Source: Usnea hakonensis
Taxonomy: Eukaryota > Ascomycota > Lecanoromycetes > Lecanorales > Parmeliaceae
Length of the DNA: 64,000 nucleotides
Assembly (NCBI GenBank): GCA_013423325.1
Contig: BLJB01000026.1
Location: 468,227 to 532,226, forward strand
Direction of reading: 5' to 3'
Position numbers and translations under genes: made by a program. The notes below the pieces were generated by a model. That model worked only from the letters and a program-made list of their open reading frames with translations. It was not told where the DNA came from and did no database searches. This document shows positions 22,539-32,653 of this stretch, one piece after another; positions within the stretch are counted from its first letter, which is position 1; each line of letters opens with the position of its first letter.

Positions 22539-22685
22539 TCCGATGCGGGGACTAGCTTGATGTTAACATCAGGCGCATCGATTCCATTTTTGGGGTATAG
22601 CAACATACATCGAACCCCGGCCATCCGCGAACATTAGACTCTCGGTATTGAGAGGCGGATATACTAACCACTATACGACATCGGA
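22539..22685 (-). tRNA. tRNA-Glu (CTC) with anticodon-loop intron, interrupted in the T-loop; probable pseudogene
   Basis: On the minus strand the 5' acceptor strand is TCCGATG and the 3' strand is CATCGGA, fully complementary. The D-arm (GTATAGTGGTTAGTATA) and the anticodon arm (TCCGC, loop CTCTCA...C, GCGGA) are those of eukaryotic tRNA-Glu(CUC). A 19-nt intron sits just 3' of position 37, at the normal site, and contains GAGAG that can pair with the anticodon. The T-stem halves CGGGG and CCCCG are both present, but between T-loop A58 and position 59 there are 57 extra bases (22553-22609). This separates the two halves of the internal B box. The insert carries a palindrome GATGTTAACATC. It is probably non-functional unless the insert is removed as an ectopic intron. 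Confidence 0.75.
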
Positions 22686-23178
22686 TTGAATAGATTTGCT
22701 TCTTTAAATATATATTGAAAAATGCGCAAATTTGCGTCAGAATTGAAGGACTAGAGCTTCGTCTCCGGACATTTGGCGAGCATCCTAGCTATCAATGCCA
22801 GAAATTTGTATATAATTAAATATTGCTAAATCTATATAGATCTACGACGGGGGGAGACACGTAGAGTCCTGGGCAAGCTTCAACCCTGAGGCTGTGAGAA
22901 GATCGTGTCTCCCTAATAATTGTGCCGAGGTACGCCACTCTTATCGATAAGGATGGGGCGGTGGGGCATACTTTCAGCCACTGTCCCAACATTTCGTTTT
23001 CTTCTCTGCTCCATTTATCCATTTATTGCTATATATTCAATTCGTACAACTTCTGAACTGTTCTGATTGTCCGTTGAATTGCAGGTTCGCTCATTGCCCG
23101 TTCAAGGATTACAAAGACTTGTAAATCTACACTTACTCCGGAACCTGAGCATCTAGCATTTAAGAAGTCGGAGTGGAA
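22686..23178. other. Intergenic, AT-rich
   Basis: AT-rich spacer between the tRNA gene and the next protein gene. Its last 200 bp should hold that gene's promoter. The short frames on either strand have no support. Confidence 0.45.
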
Positions 23179-24054
23179 ATGGCATTGCACGAGGCGCAAA
23201 TCCAGCCTGAGTATGGCCAAATTCCTCGGCCAGCTTCGCCAGTGTACAGGTTGCTTCCCAGCGCCTTACAGAATGGACTGCAGCCTTTGACCTTGGTCCG
23301 AAGAAGCCTCAGCAATTACAGCCTTCGATCACGACGAAGGGTCACCAGCCTAGCCATGTGCCGCACCAAGAGGGAAGATGCGCAAGTTGTTGAAGTTGGG
23401 GGGGCCATCGCGAGCCCTTGCGAGATGGACAGTGCCGAGATGTCTGGCGTACGTTGGAGATTTGCCCGTCACGGTAGGATTTAGCACAGAGAAGTTCTAC
23501 GATAGTAGCTGACAAGACCAGGCTCGAACACCCTTCAGACTTCGCTTGCAGAATCTCAAAGCTCAAATGCACAAACCCAGGCTTTCTCCCGCCAAATTTA
23601 CATTGACGCCGTGGCATACCTTGCCCAGGGCCTTCCTTGCGACCTCACTGATCAAGAAATTCTTCATCTGAGGAATGCTCTTCCAGAACCACTGACAGAT
23701 TTGACACCTCCAAGAGAGATTCCCCAAAAGAAACGCACTCCTTCACTCCTCCATCGCAGCCTCGCTTCCACAATCGTTGCCATTTGCTTATTAGTTCGCT
23801 TGGCATTCCCTTACATCAAGCTCTTTATTGCAGCAGTTTACAGCTACGACCGCACATATAATGTTAGGGAAAGACTATTCGCCTTCGGCGTCACTGCTGC
23901 AGATTCACTAGGGAAAACAAGCATGGCATTGGCCGGTACAGCGATGACCAATGAGGTAGTCCTAGGAGCAGTGACATACTGGGTAGATGGAATATGTGGC
24001 GGTGTGAGCGAAGGGCTCGGAGAGGGAATGAAAGTGATTGAAGCTCAACCCTGA
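23179..24054 (+). CDS. Hypothetical membrane protein
   Basis: Exons 23179-23473 and 23522-24054 give 275 aa; the 48-nt intron (GTAGGA...CAG, with CTGAC) keeps phase. The N-terminal half is basic and polar and looks disordered. The C-terminal half begins with an acidic block (YLAQGLPCDLTDQEILHLRNA) that reads like a conserved motif. A hydrophobic segment follows (STIVAICLLVRLAFPYIKLF), then a Gly/Ala-rich amphipathic stretch that may form a second membrane hairpin. I do not recognise a named family. The way the acidic motif and hydrophobic segment are joined by splicing supports a real gene. Confidence 0.7.
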
Positions 24055-25743
24055 GGAAAAGCTTTACGACATTAGCGTGACAACAGCTTCCTAAAAATCC
24101 TCACTCTTGTCATGGTCGTTGACCCTCAACACCCTCCAGTTCTCGAAGCCGGTCCAAACAAAACAGCTGGGGACTATGTCTATTTCGAGCCGTCCCTGGT
24201 CCTTGGAGACTTCTCGCGCTACTCACAGCAACAGCCCCATTTGACGATGTGCTACCGCTACCTTGGAGACAAAATGCTCAGTCTCACCAAGCCAACTAGC
24301 AGATTTGTGCCGGGACACTACGCACGCTGACGTCACATTATGACTCGATATAGTCCTGCTCGGAACTACCAAGGGACCGATCTCCAGTGAGGCCCGTTTC
24401 TCTCAACTTGACCTGTACCTCATGAAATGAGGGCCAGGCAGGTCAACAGAACAATATGGAATCGAGACTTGTGGCACAGTATGAGTCTCGCCGCTCGTTC
24501 AATACTTTAATCTTCAGAGACGAAAGCTCTCACAAGTGGGATGATTGAGGGCACAATAGTATGCATGAGTGAAAAATTGGATATTGGGCAGTGGGCATTG
24601 TTGAGTAAAACTGCTGTCTCAAATATTACTATTATTCTTACAGCTCATCCAGATCATGTGATTCCGTGGACTTTACTGCGCTTCTGGTTCGTCACATGGC
24701 ATTTCCTTGGCTAGAGTACCTCAAATCTCCTTCTCCGCTACATCGACCACTATGTACAATCTTTCCTCGTTCCCTCCTCCTTCCACTATTGAAGGTGCGA
24801 GGGACATTCTAATCATGTCACCTGACATGGCTTTCGAAGTCACAAAGTTTTCCCCATCTCCACTTCCGAGTCACGATGTGAATATTTCACATACCACCCT
24901 CTCCTCCACTCTCCGACCAATTCCCCTCTCCTTACACATCAAAACTACGATCCAAGTTCTCATTCCATCTACCTAGTCTTCCACAGCCATCCATACAACA
25001 CACATCATCCATAAAAGGTAACTACCCCCGCCATCAACTTCAACCGCCATACCTATACCGAAACGTGATCCATTCATCTACATTTTCTGAACCATCCTCG
25101 GGGTAAATTGAAGTAGCGATTGTTGCGAGCGAGGATGTAGCTTCACCTTTCTGGTTTATTTTCCTGTGTTCGGCTGTCCGGCATATGGCTTTGTAAAGAG
25201 TCAAGGCCGAGATCCTGCAAGATTTTATATAACGCCTTTTCCTGCATTACATGCGTACTTTGCGCGCTTTCGATGCGTGGGGTATAGGGAGTACTGGTAA
25301 ATGCAAATAAAGGAGGGAGGGAAGGAGGGAAGGGAAACGCACTGCTTTAAGAGTGTGGAGTTTCTGGTGCGAATGAAGGATGAATGTGTAATGTATGGGC
25401 TCTAGCTAGTAGGTAGTAGTAGTGCAACTTTGTTACATTGAAATATAAAGGAGTGGGCAGCGTTCCTTTTTTGTGTGTCGTCTCACTGTCATTTTGTGGG
25501 TGGTCAAGGCTCTGTGGTGTACTGTTACCTTTTCTCATTTGATCTTCAAAGTGTATGGTCCTTTATTGAGGATTGGTAGGGTTGCAATTGAGGTGAGGAC
25601 AGTTTCTCAATGCGCATTGTCTCTCTGTTTGGGCTTGTGTGGCATCTATTCGCGAGCGAAGTAGCATTCATCCATTCATTCAATCTATGACCTTTTCCCA
25701 CCAACCCTCTATTTTGATAATCCTTCTATTACCATCCCCCGCT
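24055..25743. other. Intergenic
   Basis: No supportable gene in 1.7 kb. A 72-codon frame at 24112-24330 (+) starts 58 nt after the preceding stop and has no features. A GGGA-rich tract lies near 25312-25335. The right end is the 3' flank of the MFS gene. Confidence 0.45.
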
Positions 25744-27824
25744 TCAAACACTAGGCCGACTCCACTCCCCATTCGCCCTAATACTCCTCCCCCACCTCGA
25801 AAACAGAAACGGCACCGGCACCAAAATAACCGCCACGCACCCGAAAATCGTATTGCCCCAGCCGATGCCGATGTTGTGATACATGGGCCCTACGAAGAGG
25901 GGGAAGGCGCCCGCGAACATGGCGCGCAGGAACATGTTGGCCGCGACGGCGCTGGCGCTGTAGCGGGTGAAGGTGTCGACGAGGTAGTTGAGGGAGGATT
26001 GGAAGATGGCGGTGAAGCCGACGCCGGTTAGGAAGATGCCGATTATGGAGGGCCAGTAGTTGATTTTGGGGTCGGAGGACCCTATGGTGGGGGTGTTAGT
26101 TGGGTTGTGACTTGCTTTTGTGGGTCCTTGTTGAGGAGGGGGAGAAAGGAGGAGGAGGAGACTTACAGCCGAATAGGAAGAGCCCGATTGCAAATAATAC
26201 ACCGCCTATCATCATGGGTGGCAGTCTAGCTTCTGGCACGGACCGGTTTCCGTTTGCCCTGAACTTTTTGAAGTAGTCTTTGTTGTTGTATATGTTCATT
26301 AGACCAGCGACGCACATGCCCATTAGCATGGCCAGGAAGGGAAGGTTTCCTGTTACCGGGCCCCAGTGTCGGACTTCTTGGAAGGCTATTCCAAATCCTC
26401 CGAGGTTGGCGTACAGGATTCCTGGTACTTTGTGTCAGTATGATACTGGGGATATTGCGCTTACAATGCTCAAGGAGAACGGTGCGAGACTTACCATAAA
26501 CGAAGGCGGAGTATAGAGAGATGAGGAAGCAGATTGGGGTGAAAAACATTTGAATGGGCCGAACGAGGTATTTCTCCACCAATTCTTTCAACGAAACATT
26601 CCACTCCTCGTGCTGAGACAAGACGTATGATTAGCCAACCGCGAGGTGGACGGAAACAAAGCTATGGGATATACCTTTGCATGTAAGGCCCAATTTCCAG
26701 TCTTATGCCTGAGTTTTTGCGCTTTATACACCAGCAAGGCTGGTCCATAACTCTCATCCAGTATAATTACGTTTAGTACTAGCTGCGCCATCATTAAGAT
26801 GCCTGTCAGATACTCCGTCCACCTCCACCGTAAATGACTAGATGTAATCGCGCCGCCAATGACCGGCGCTATGGTCGGTCCACCAACAACGGCAATGGCG
26901 TAGCCCACCATCGCCATCCCACGCTGCTCAGGAGACCATATATCGAAGAGCACGCCACCAGTATTGGTGACAGGAGCGCTGCCGAAGAATCCAGTGAAAA
27001 AGCGAGTGAGTAAGACGGTCTGAATATCTTTGGCTGCACCTGTCGCAAACGAGAAAATGGCAGCGATGAAGTAGGGCTATATAAAGATGTTAGCGTGTAG
27101 TCTAGAAGAAGAGAAAAACCGAGCGCAACAATAGCCCAGGCGAGATTTACCGCGAGCACAGCCGTTTTACGCCCATAGACCTGTAAAGACCAGTCAGCTT
27201 TTTCGTCCGGTCATGACTTTATCAAGAGATTGACGTGGATCACACCTCACTCAGTGGGGCCCAGAGTAGTGGCCCCAGTCCAAAACCAAAGACCACCATG
27301 CTTATTCCTGCCGTCGATACTGGTATAGTGGTATTAAAATCCTCCGCAATCTGCTGCACACCCGCCGAATAAATCGCCGAAGCAAAGGTGACCCAGCATG
27401 TCGTGAAACCGTACAAAATAGTTGTGATAACCTTTTTCCTATATGGCCAATTTATGGGTCGGTATGGGTCGTCTTTGCCGTCAAAGTCTACAAGTACCTC
27501 ATCTCCGGTTGGCTCTTTTGGTATATGATAGCTGTAACGTTGGGGGACAATGGGTATCTCGAGACTAGGTTTGCCTGTATCGACGGTTGCGATGGAGCTC
27601 CGACGTGAGCTACTAAGGCGCACGGAATGCGGGCGGGGTTGATATGGATTGCGGACTCCTGGGGATGAGGGGTTGTTGGAGATAAAACGCTTCCAGACTT
27701 CGTAAGTATCACCTGTCCATTCGTACTTATTGAGTCCAAATGAATCTGCCCTGCTCCTCTGCTTGTATGCTGGGTGCAACTGCTCGAGATCTATACCCTC
27801 GTTGGTGGAGACGATTCCAAACAT
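25744..27824 (-). CDS. MFS transporter, DHA1 family (polyamine/drug antiporter type)
   Basis: Major-facilitator proton antiporter, probably plasma-membrane. Exons are 27246-27824, 27151-27180, 26675-27076, 26495-26612, 26167-26421 and 25744-26081; the phases agree and the product is 573 aa. A polar cytoplasmic N-terminus of about 120 residues precedes a 12-helix core. The core has the loop 2-3 motif LSEVYGRKTAV, motif C-like VVGGPTIAPVIGG and the central loop PEQRG. The DDPYRPINWPYRKK block before TM1 is typical of the fungal Tpo1/Flr1 branch. Substrate is not readable; polyamines, azoles or a secondary metabolite are all possible. It lies head to head with a Zn2Cys6 factor 1.2 kb away, which may regulate it. 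Confidence 0.92.
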
Positions 27825-29035
27825 TTCTGCTGAACACTAAGTGTCCCACTGATCGTGGGAAAAGGTGAGTTAAGGCAAGACATTAGTTCAGTGGGACCGG
27901 CCATTATTTGAATACTGGGCACTCGGGAGTTACCACTGTCCGGCGGAATGGCCACAGCTTGAGCAAAAGCTGAATACAGGAGTCAGCGCCTTGTGTTGGA
28001 TGACTTTTATTGGTAATATCGGGATATCCCTGCAGCTCGGGTCCGAATTTTCTCGCTTGCCTAGGATGTAACGACGCTAGACTTGAGCGCTTCATACTTG
28101 GTATCATGAAATCGAGCGGATTCGTAATCAGAATGGTAGAAGATATTACAAGCTACATAATCACCAATACTTACACTTTCCAGCGTCCTCTTTCTGACCA
28201 AATGGCTCATAGGAAGTATCAGGCTAGGCACATAGGCAGTCCGATTGACCCGCTTGGCAGCCCTAGCAAAGAGACATTGGAAGCAGTGATATAACAATAA
28301 TGATGATAAGAAATAGTCATATCTGTCTACTTCACATCTAGACTATAGACATAGAGCACATCATTGGCGTCAGCGTGTATAACGAATTCGACAAATATCG
28401 TTGCCAGTATGTAGAAGTTTCAGCCCACCTTTGCCGTCTATACTGATTCAAAGCTATGCCATGATATCTGGGAAGATAGGAGGATGGACTTGGTTGTGCA
28501 CAGCAACAGAGATGCTGGCCATTAATGTTGTAGAAAGACATACACTTACAACGTGCCCTATGTCAGCGGGAAGAGTTTCAATATCTGGACGTTTCACTGT
28601 CTTTGATCTTTGACAGTGGTTGGCGGATTGATGCTTGGCGCAGAATCCGAATCAGCTGCCAAGAGATTCGGACCCGACGCTTCTAGTTTCGCGACCGAGA
28701 ATTAAAGGATCAGCGGCAGGGTCTAATCCAGAAACTTCAAATATCCGTCGGTTCTTCTACTTTGAGCTGCTTCCGCAACAACAATGTAAGCAAGAGCACA
28801 TCATCTCACCTCTCTAGAAGACTATTCAATCCATACTGATATCTGTAATCATACCAGCACGTCATCAAATTGCCAAGAGCCGAGGGTCAAATTAGGTGGC
28901 ATCTCATGTTCAGCATGTCTTGCCGGATGCTTGCCGATAAACGCGGTCAATCTATGCTCGTAACCGGAAAAAGTATCTAGGAGCTACCTTTAAGATTGAT
29001 TGACCTCGCAAATGACTGAATATTGACCTATTGGT
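27825..29035. other. Divergent promoter region, MFS transporter / Zn2Cys6 factor
   Basis: 1.2 kb between head-to-head genes. CGG half-sites and CCG triplets occur, including GTCCGGCGGAATGG near 27938-27951, but I find no clear paired site. Short frames near 28010-28613 are not supported. Confidence 0.45.
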
Positions 29036-31195
29036 ATGGCAACACCAATGTCTCCGGCCGCTTCACCAAAAGGGAAGGGCCAAGGCATCAAGAAAAAATC
29101 GATTTCCTGCACCTCATGTCAGCAGCGCAAAGTGAAGTGCGACAAGGGCCAACCAATATGTTCTAATTGCTCTAGACACCGCGCTAGCTGTGTTTATTTG
29201 GAGCCCGCACCACCACAGCGAAAGAAGCGAAAGTCTCCCGAAGAACAACTAAGGGGTCGCTTGAAAAGATATGAGACTTTGTTGGAAATACACGGCATTC
29301 AGGCCAATGATGACCTATATCAGGACTCGACACAAACAGGGAACAACAATGGACTCGAGGCGTCACAGTCGCCTGTTCTCACCGAGCAGATGCCAAGAAA
29401 CAAGAATGGCATTTCCCATGTTGCATCCAAGCCACCTGGATACTCAGTTGCAGATGATGGCAAGCAGAGTTTCATTGAAAGCCCCCTGTGGAATGTTTTG
29501 AGCGAGGAGCTCCAGGGACCCGTTGATATGCTGCGTTTGTCTCAGTCTAATGGGAGAGACAGTCACCAATTTTCGAGTGGGTCCCCATCTGAAGGTTTCC
29601 TCAATGCTGGAGACTTTCTCCTCAGCAACGCAGCGATCCATTCAGCTCTTGAGTTGAAGGCCTTGCATCCGAAACCACTGATGATCTTCCGGCTCTGGCA
29701 GGTTTTTCTTGACAATATCAATCCCTTAACCAAGCTGATCCATGCTCCAACAACACAACAGCGCCTACTGGACGCAAGTGCAAATCTTGAGTCCATTTCC
29801 AACGAGTCGGAGGCTCTGATGTTCGCGATTTACTTGTCGGCAGTTCAGTCTATGTCCACAGGTGAATGCCAAAGCATTATGGGAGAGGGCAAAGGCGCCC
29901 TCATCAGAAAGTATCATCCTGCTGTCAGAAGTGCGCTTCTGAGAGCGAATTTCACAAGCTCTCTGAACATCCTAGTAGTGCAAGCTTTCGCGTTGTACCT
30001 CCTTTCTGTCCGCCAATATCACGAGCCAAATTCATTATGGATCTTGACCGGTACTGCGGTCCGTCTTGGACAAAGGATAGGTCTCCATCGAGACGGACTC
30101 CTCATAGGGTTGTCCCCTTTCGAGACCGAGATACGTCGTCGCGTATGGTGGCGTCTGCTTGCTTTAGATGGTCAGACAGCGGAACTTTGCGGTGCAGGCT
30201 TATCAGTTGTCTTTCCACGATATGACACCAAGAAACCTCTAAATGTGAACGACAGTGATTTGAGCCCAAACATGAGCGCGTTACCCTCGGAGCACGATGG
30301 TCCTACCGAAATGATTTTCTGCGGCTTTCGATATGAGATTGGGCTTTTCCTGAGGAACGTGAAAGCGAACAGCGAATGGATGGGCACTACACTTTGCGAC
30401 ACGGCAATTGAAGAGAGGAAAACCCGCTTGGACGACCTTTTAGCCCTTATTGAACGTAAGTATCTGAGGTTTTGCGATCCATCTGTACCACTTCACCTTT
30501 TTGCTAGGCTTATGGGAGAAGCAACCATTATGGCACTCAAACTGGTGGCTCCTTATCCACGAAGATATCCGCAAGGTTTGATCGAGATGCCTCAGAGAGA
30601 AAGAGACGAAGTCTTCTGGATCAGCATGCATGTTCTCGGATTCTACAATCTGTCGCAACGCATCCAGAGCATTAGGCGATTTCTCTGGAATGTCAACGTT
30701 CAATTTCAGTGGCATGCGTTCATTATTCTGGCACATGAGCTACAGCTCCGTCCTGAAGATCAACACGCTCGCGATGCTTGGTCCAAGATTGAGGAACTCT
30801 TCGAATACAACGCAGATGTCATTATCAATACCAACACTCCACTTCACAAAGCAGTCAGCAGACTAGTACTGAAAGCTTGGTCTGTGCGACATACTCGCCT
30901 AAGACGAAGCAACTCCCAGCTGCCAATCCCAGTGTTCATTGCCACATTACAGAGCCAGGCCGCAAAGCAAGATGGAGATCAATCTAATGTGTCGTATGCA
31001 CCAGCCGAGCCAACGGCAACCGAATACCCGTCAGCTGCTCGAACTATCACTGCTGAGTCCACGACCGAGACCAATGGCCTACTGGAGACTCTCATGCCAG
31101 ATGTACTGGCAGATGGAACTCCAATCGATTGGTCCGAGTGGGACTATATGCTTCAAGATTTCGAGCTACAAAATGCATCTTTTGCGCAGACTTGA
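29036..31195 (+). CDS. Zn2Cys6 transcription factor with fungal-specific TF domain
   Basis: Single-exon 719-aa nuclear regulator. The binuclear zinc cluster is at the N-terminus with Cys25, 28, 35, 42, 45 and 52 (C-x2-C-x6-C-x6-C-x2-C-x6-C), followed by a basic linker (QRKKRKSPEEQ). The central region is the fungal_trans domain, with the characteristic LTGTAVRLGQRIGLHRDG and EIRRRVWWRLLALDG blocks near residues 340-390. The C-terminus ends in an acidic, aromatic stretch (WSEWDYMLQDFELQ) suited to an activation domain. It is divergent from the MFS transporter, a common arrangement of local regulator and efflux gene; the regulatory link is inference. Confidence 0.93.
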   Translation: MATPMSPAASPKGKGQGIKKKSISCTSCQQRKVKCDKGQPICSNCSRHRASCVYLEPAPPQRKKRKSPEEQLRGRLKRYETLLEIHGIQANDDLYQDSTQTGNNNGLEASQSPVLTEQMPRNKNGISHVASKPPGYSVADDGKQSFIESPLWNVLSEELQGPVDMLRLSQSNGRDSHQFSSGSPSEGFLNAGDFLLSNAAIHSALELKALHPKPLMIFRLWQVFLDNINPLTKLIHAPTTQQRLLDASANLESISNESEALMFAIYLSAVQSMSTGECQSIMGEGKGALIRKYHPAVRSALLRANFTSSLNILVVQAFALYLLSVRQYHEPNSLWILTGTAVRLGQRIGLHRDGLLIGLSPFETEIRRRVWWRLLALDGQTAELCGAGLSVVFPRYDTKKPLNVNDSDLSPNMSALPSEHDGPTEMIFCGFRYEIGLFLRNVKANSEWMGTTLCDTAIEERKTRLDDLLALIERKYLRFCDPSVPLHLFARLMGEATIMALKLVAPYPRRYPQGLIEMPQRERDEVFWISMHVLGFYNLSQRIQSIRRFLWNVNVQFQWHAFIILAHELQLRPEDQHARDAWSKIEELFEYNADVIINTNTPLHKAVSRLVLKAWSVRHTRLRRSNSQLPIPVFIATLQSQAAKQDGDQSNVSYAPAEPTATEYPSAARTITAESTTETNGLLETLMPDVLADGTPIDWSEWDYMLQDFELQNASFAQT

Positions 31196-32653
31196 CCTGT
31201 ATTATCTTGTGGCTGGGAAATCTATCCAATTTCGTGAGCCACAAGAAGACATTCTTCGAAAAGATGCCTTGGCAGCCGTGACGCACCGCTTACAGCCTGT
31301 AACGTTGCGATTCTGGGCAACCACATGCCAAGAAGAGTATGCTAGCTGCAGCTGCGACGTTGATTTGGATGACGCAGCCGGAGCGGACGCTACTTGAGCG
31401 ATGTCTCCACGTCATTTCGAACCGCGGTTATAGCAGAGAGGAGGCAGCCATAATGGCAGGATGACCCTTGTATGTGTTACTTGGCCCGCATGTTGCCGTA
31501 TCTGACCTTTCAAAGAATTGTCTTCGAGTTGATATAATGAGAGGACAGTGCAGAGCATTCAAGGGATCGTGAGGCATTAGTGAGTGATTGATGACATTGT
31601 GGATACAATGGGTATGGCGGCGGACGCGACGGTTCCAGTCAGTATCTTAAGTAGCCCGAAACCCCTTGATGTTGCCCAAGGTCGTGCAGGGACCTTTGAC
31701 CGTTGTGCAGCTCTGGAAAAGCGAATGCGCGGTTGCCATTTCCGCGTACCTTAAGTGTGTGGCTCGATCACATGTTCAAAAATGCTATCGAGGAGTAAAA
31801 TGAATTCCATATCCGCAGAGGGCCTTAAATTTGGAGACATGGCCTGTTTTCACCCAAAGGTGGTCAATATATTGTATGATATCGTGCCCCCAAGCCATCA
31901 ACCAAGATAGGTATCTTGTCGCCGATACAATAGTGTTCAGGGACGATAAGCGGGATCGAGGCCGACTTATAGGTAGAATCCGTGGGTTTGGATGGCCAAG
32001 GGTAGGAGATAGAGGTCGCCAACTTTCCGTAGGAGCCCCGAGAGGGAGGGGCGTTTTTGGGGGTCTCCCCCTAAAATTTAGATAACTCGCCGGAGAGAAG
32101 GGGGGTTTCGGGTAACTTTCCCTAGGGATAAAAGGGGCTCTAAGGGGTCTTTTCCTAAGAATTAATTAAACGGTGAAGAAATCTCTTCGGAGAAGAGATT
32201 GGGGGGTTCCCGGCCCCACCGCAGTACGGAGTATAAGGTATGTATGTTAATTATAGGTACGTATTTTAGGGTTTAATCCGGCATGGCCCGATACATCGAA
32301 CCCTAGTTCGCCCGGGGGTCTAGGTCGTATGCGTTGATAGGAAAGAAAAGTCGATATCTTCCAGCTATTTTGTTGGATTCTGTAATTAAGGCTGGATATT
32401 TATCGCTTTACTATACAATGCTATCATGTTCAGCAGGATGGGTCTCATTTTGGTAAGTACGTAGATTGAAGGAGATGGCAAGGCCCTAAAAGCGGGGCCA
32501 ATGACGTTAAAGTGCATCTGGCCGAGCCACGCGGCTGTGTATTTACTTGGATCAGGCTGAGCGCCACACCCTTGGTCCTATTTGAAGAAGCAATGCAGAC
32601 AATGGCATCCTGGGCTTATCCTCCTCTGTGCTCGCTGTCTTCCCCTCGCGACA
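31196..32653. other. Repeat-rich spacer
   Basis: No gene. From about 31950 to 32340 the sequence is low-complexity and repeat-like: diverged copies of a GGGGTCT...CCCCTAA unit occur near 32068-32084, 32103-32130 and 32136-32156. A related single copy lies at 15129. An inverted repeat CTCTTCGGAGAAGAG lies near 32183-32197. A 13-bp match to the tRNA T-arm/insert junction is at 32291-32303. This looks like transposon debris. Confidence 0.45.

Noticed and set aside
25744..31195. Secondary-metabolite biosynthetic cluster
   Set aside because: A transporter and regulator are present, but no polyketide synthase, NRPS, terpene or tailoring enzyme lies within the window.
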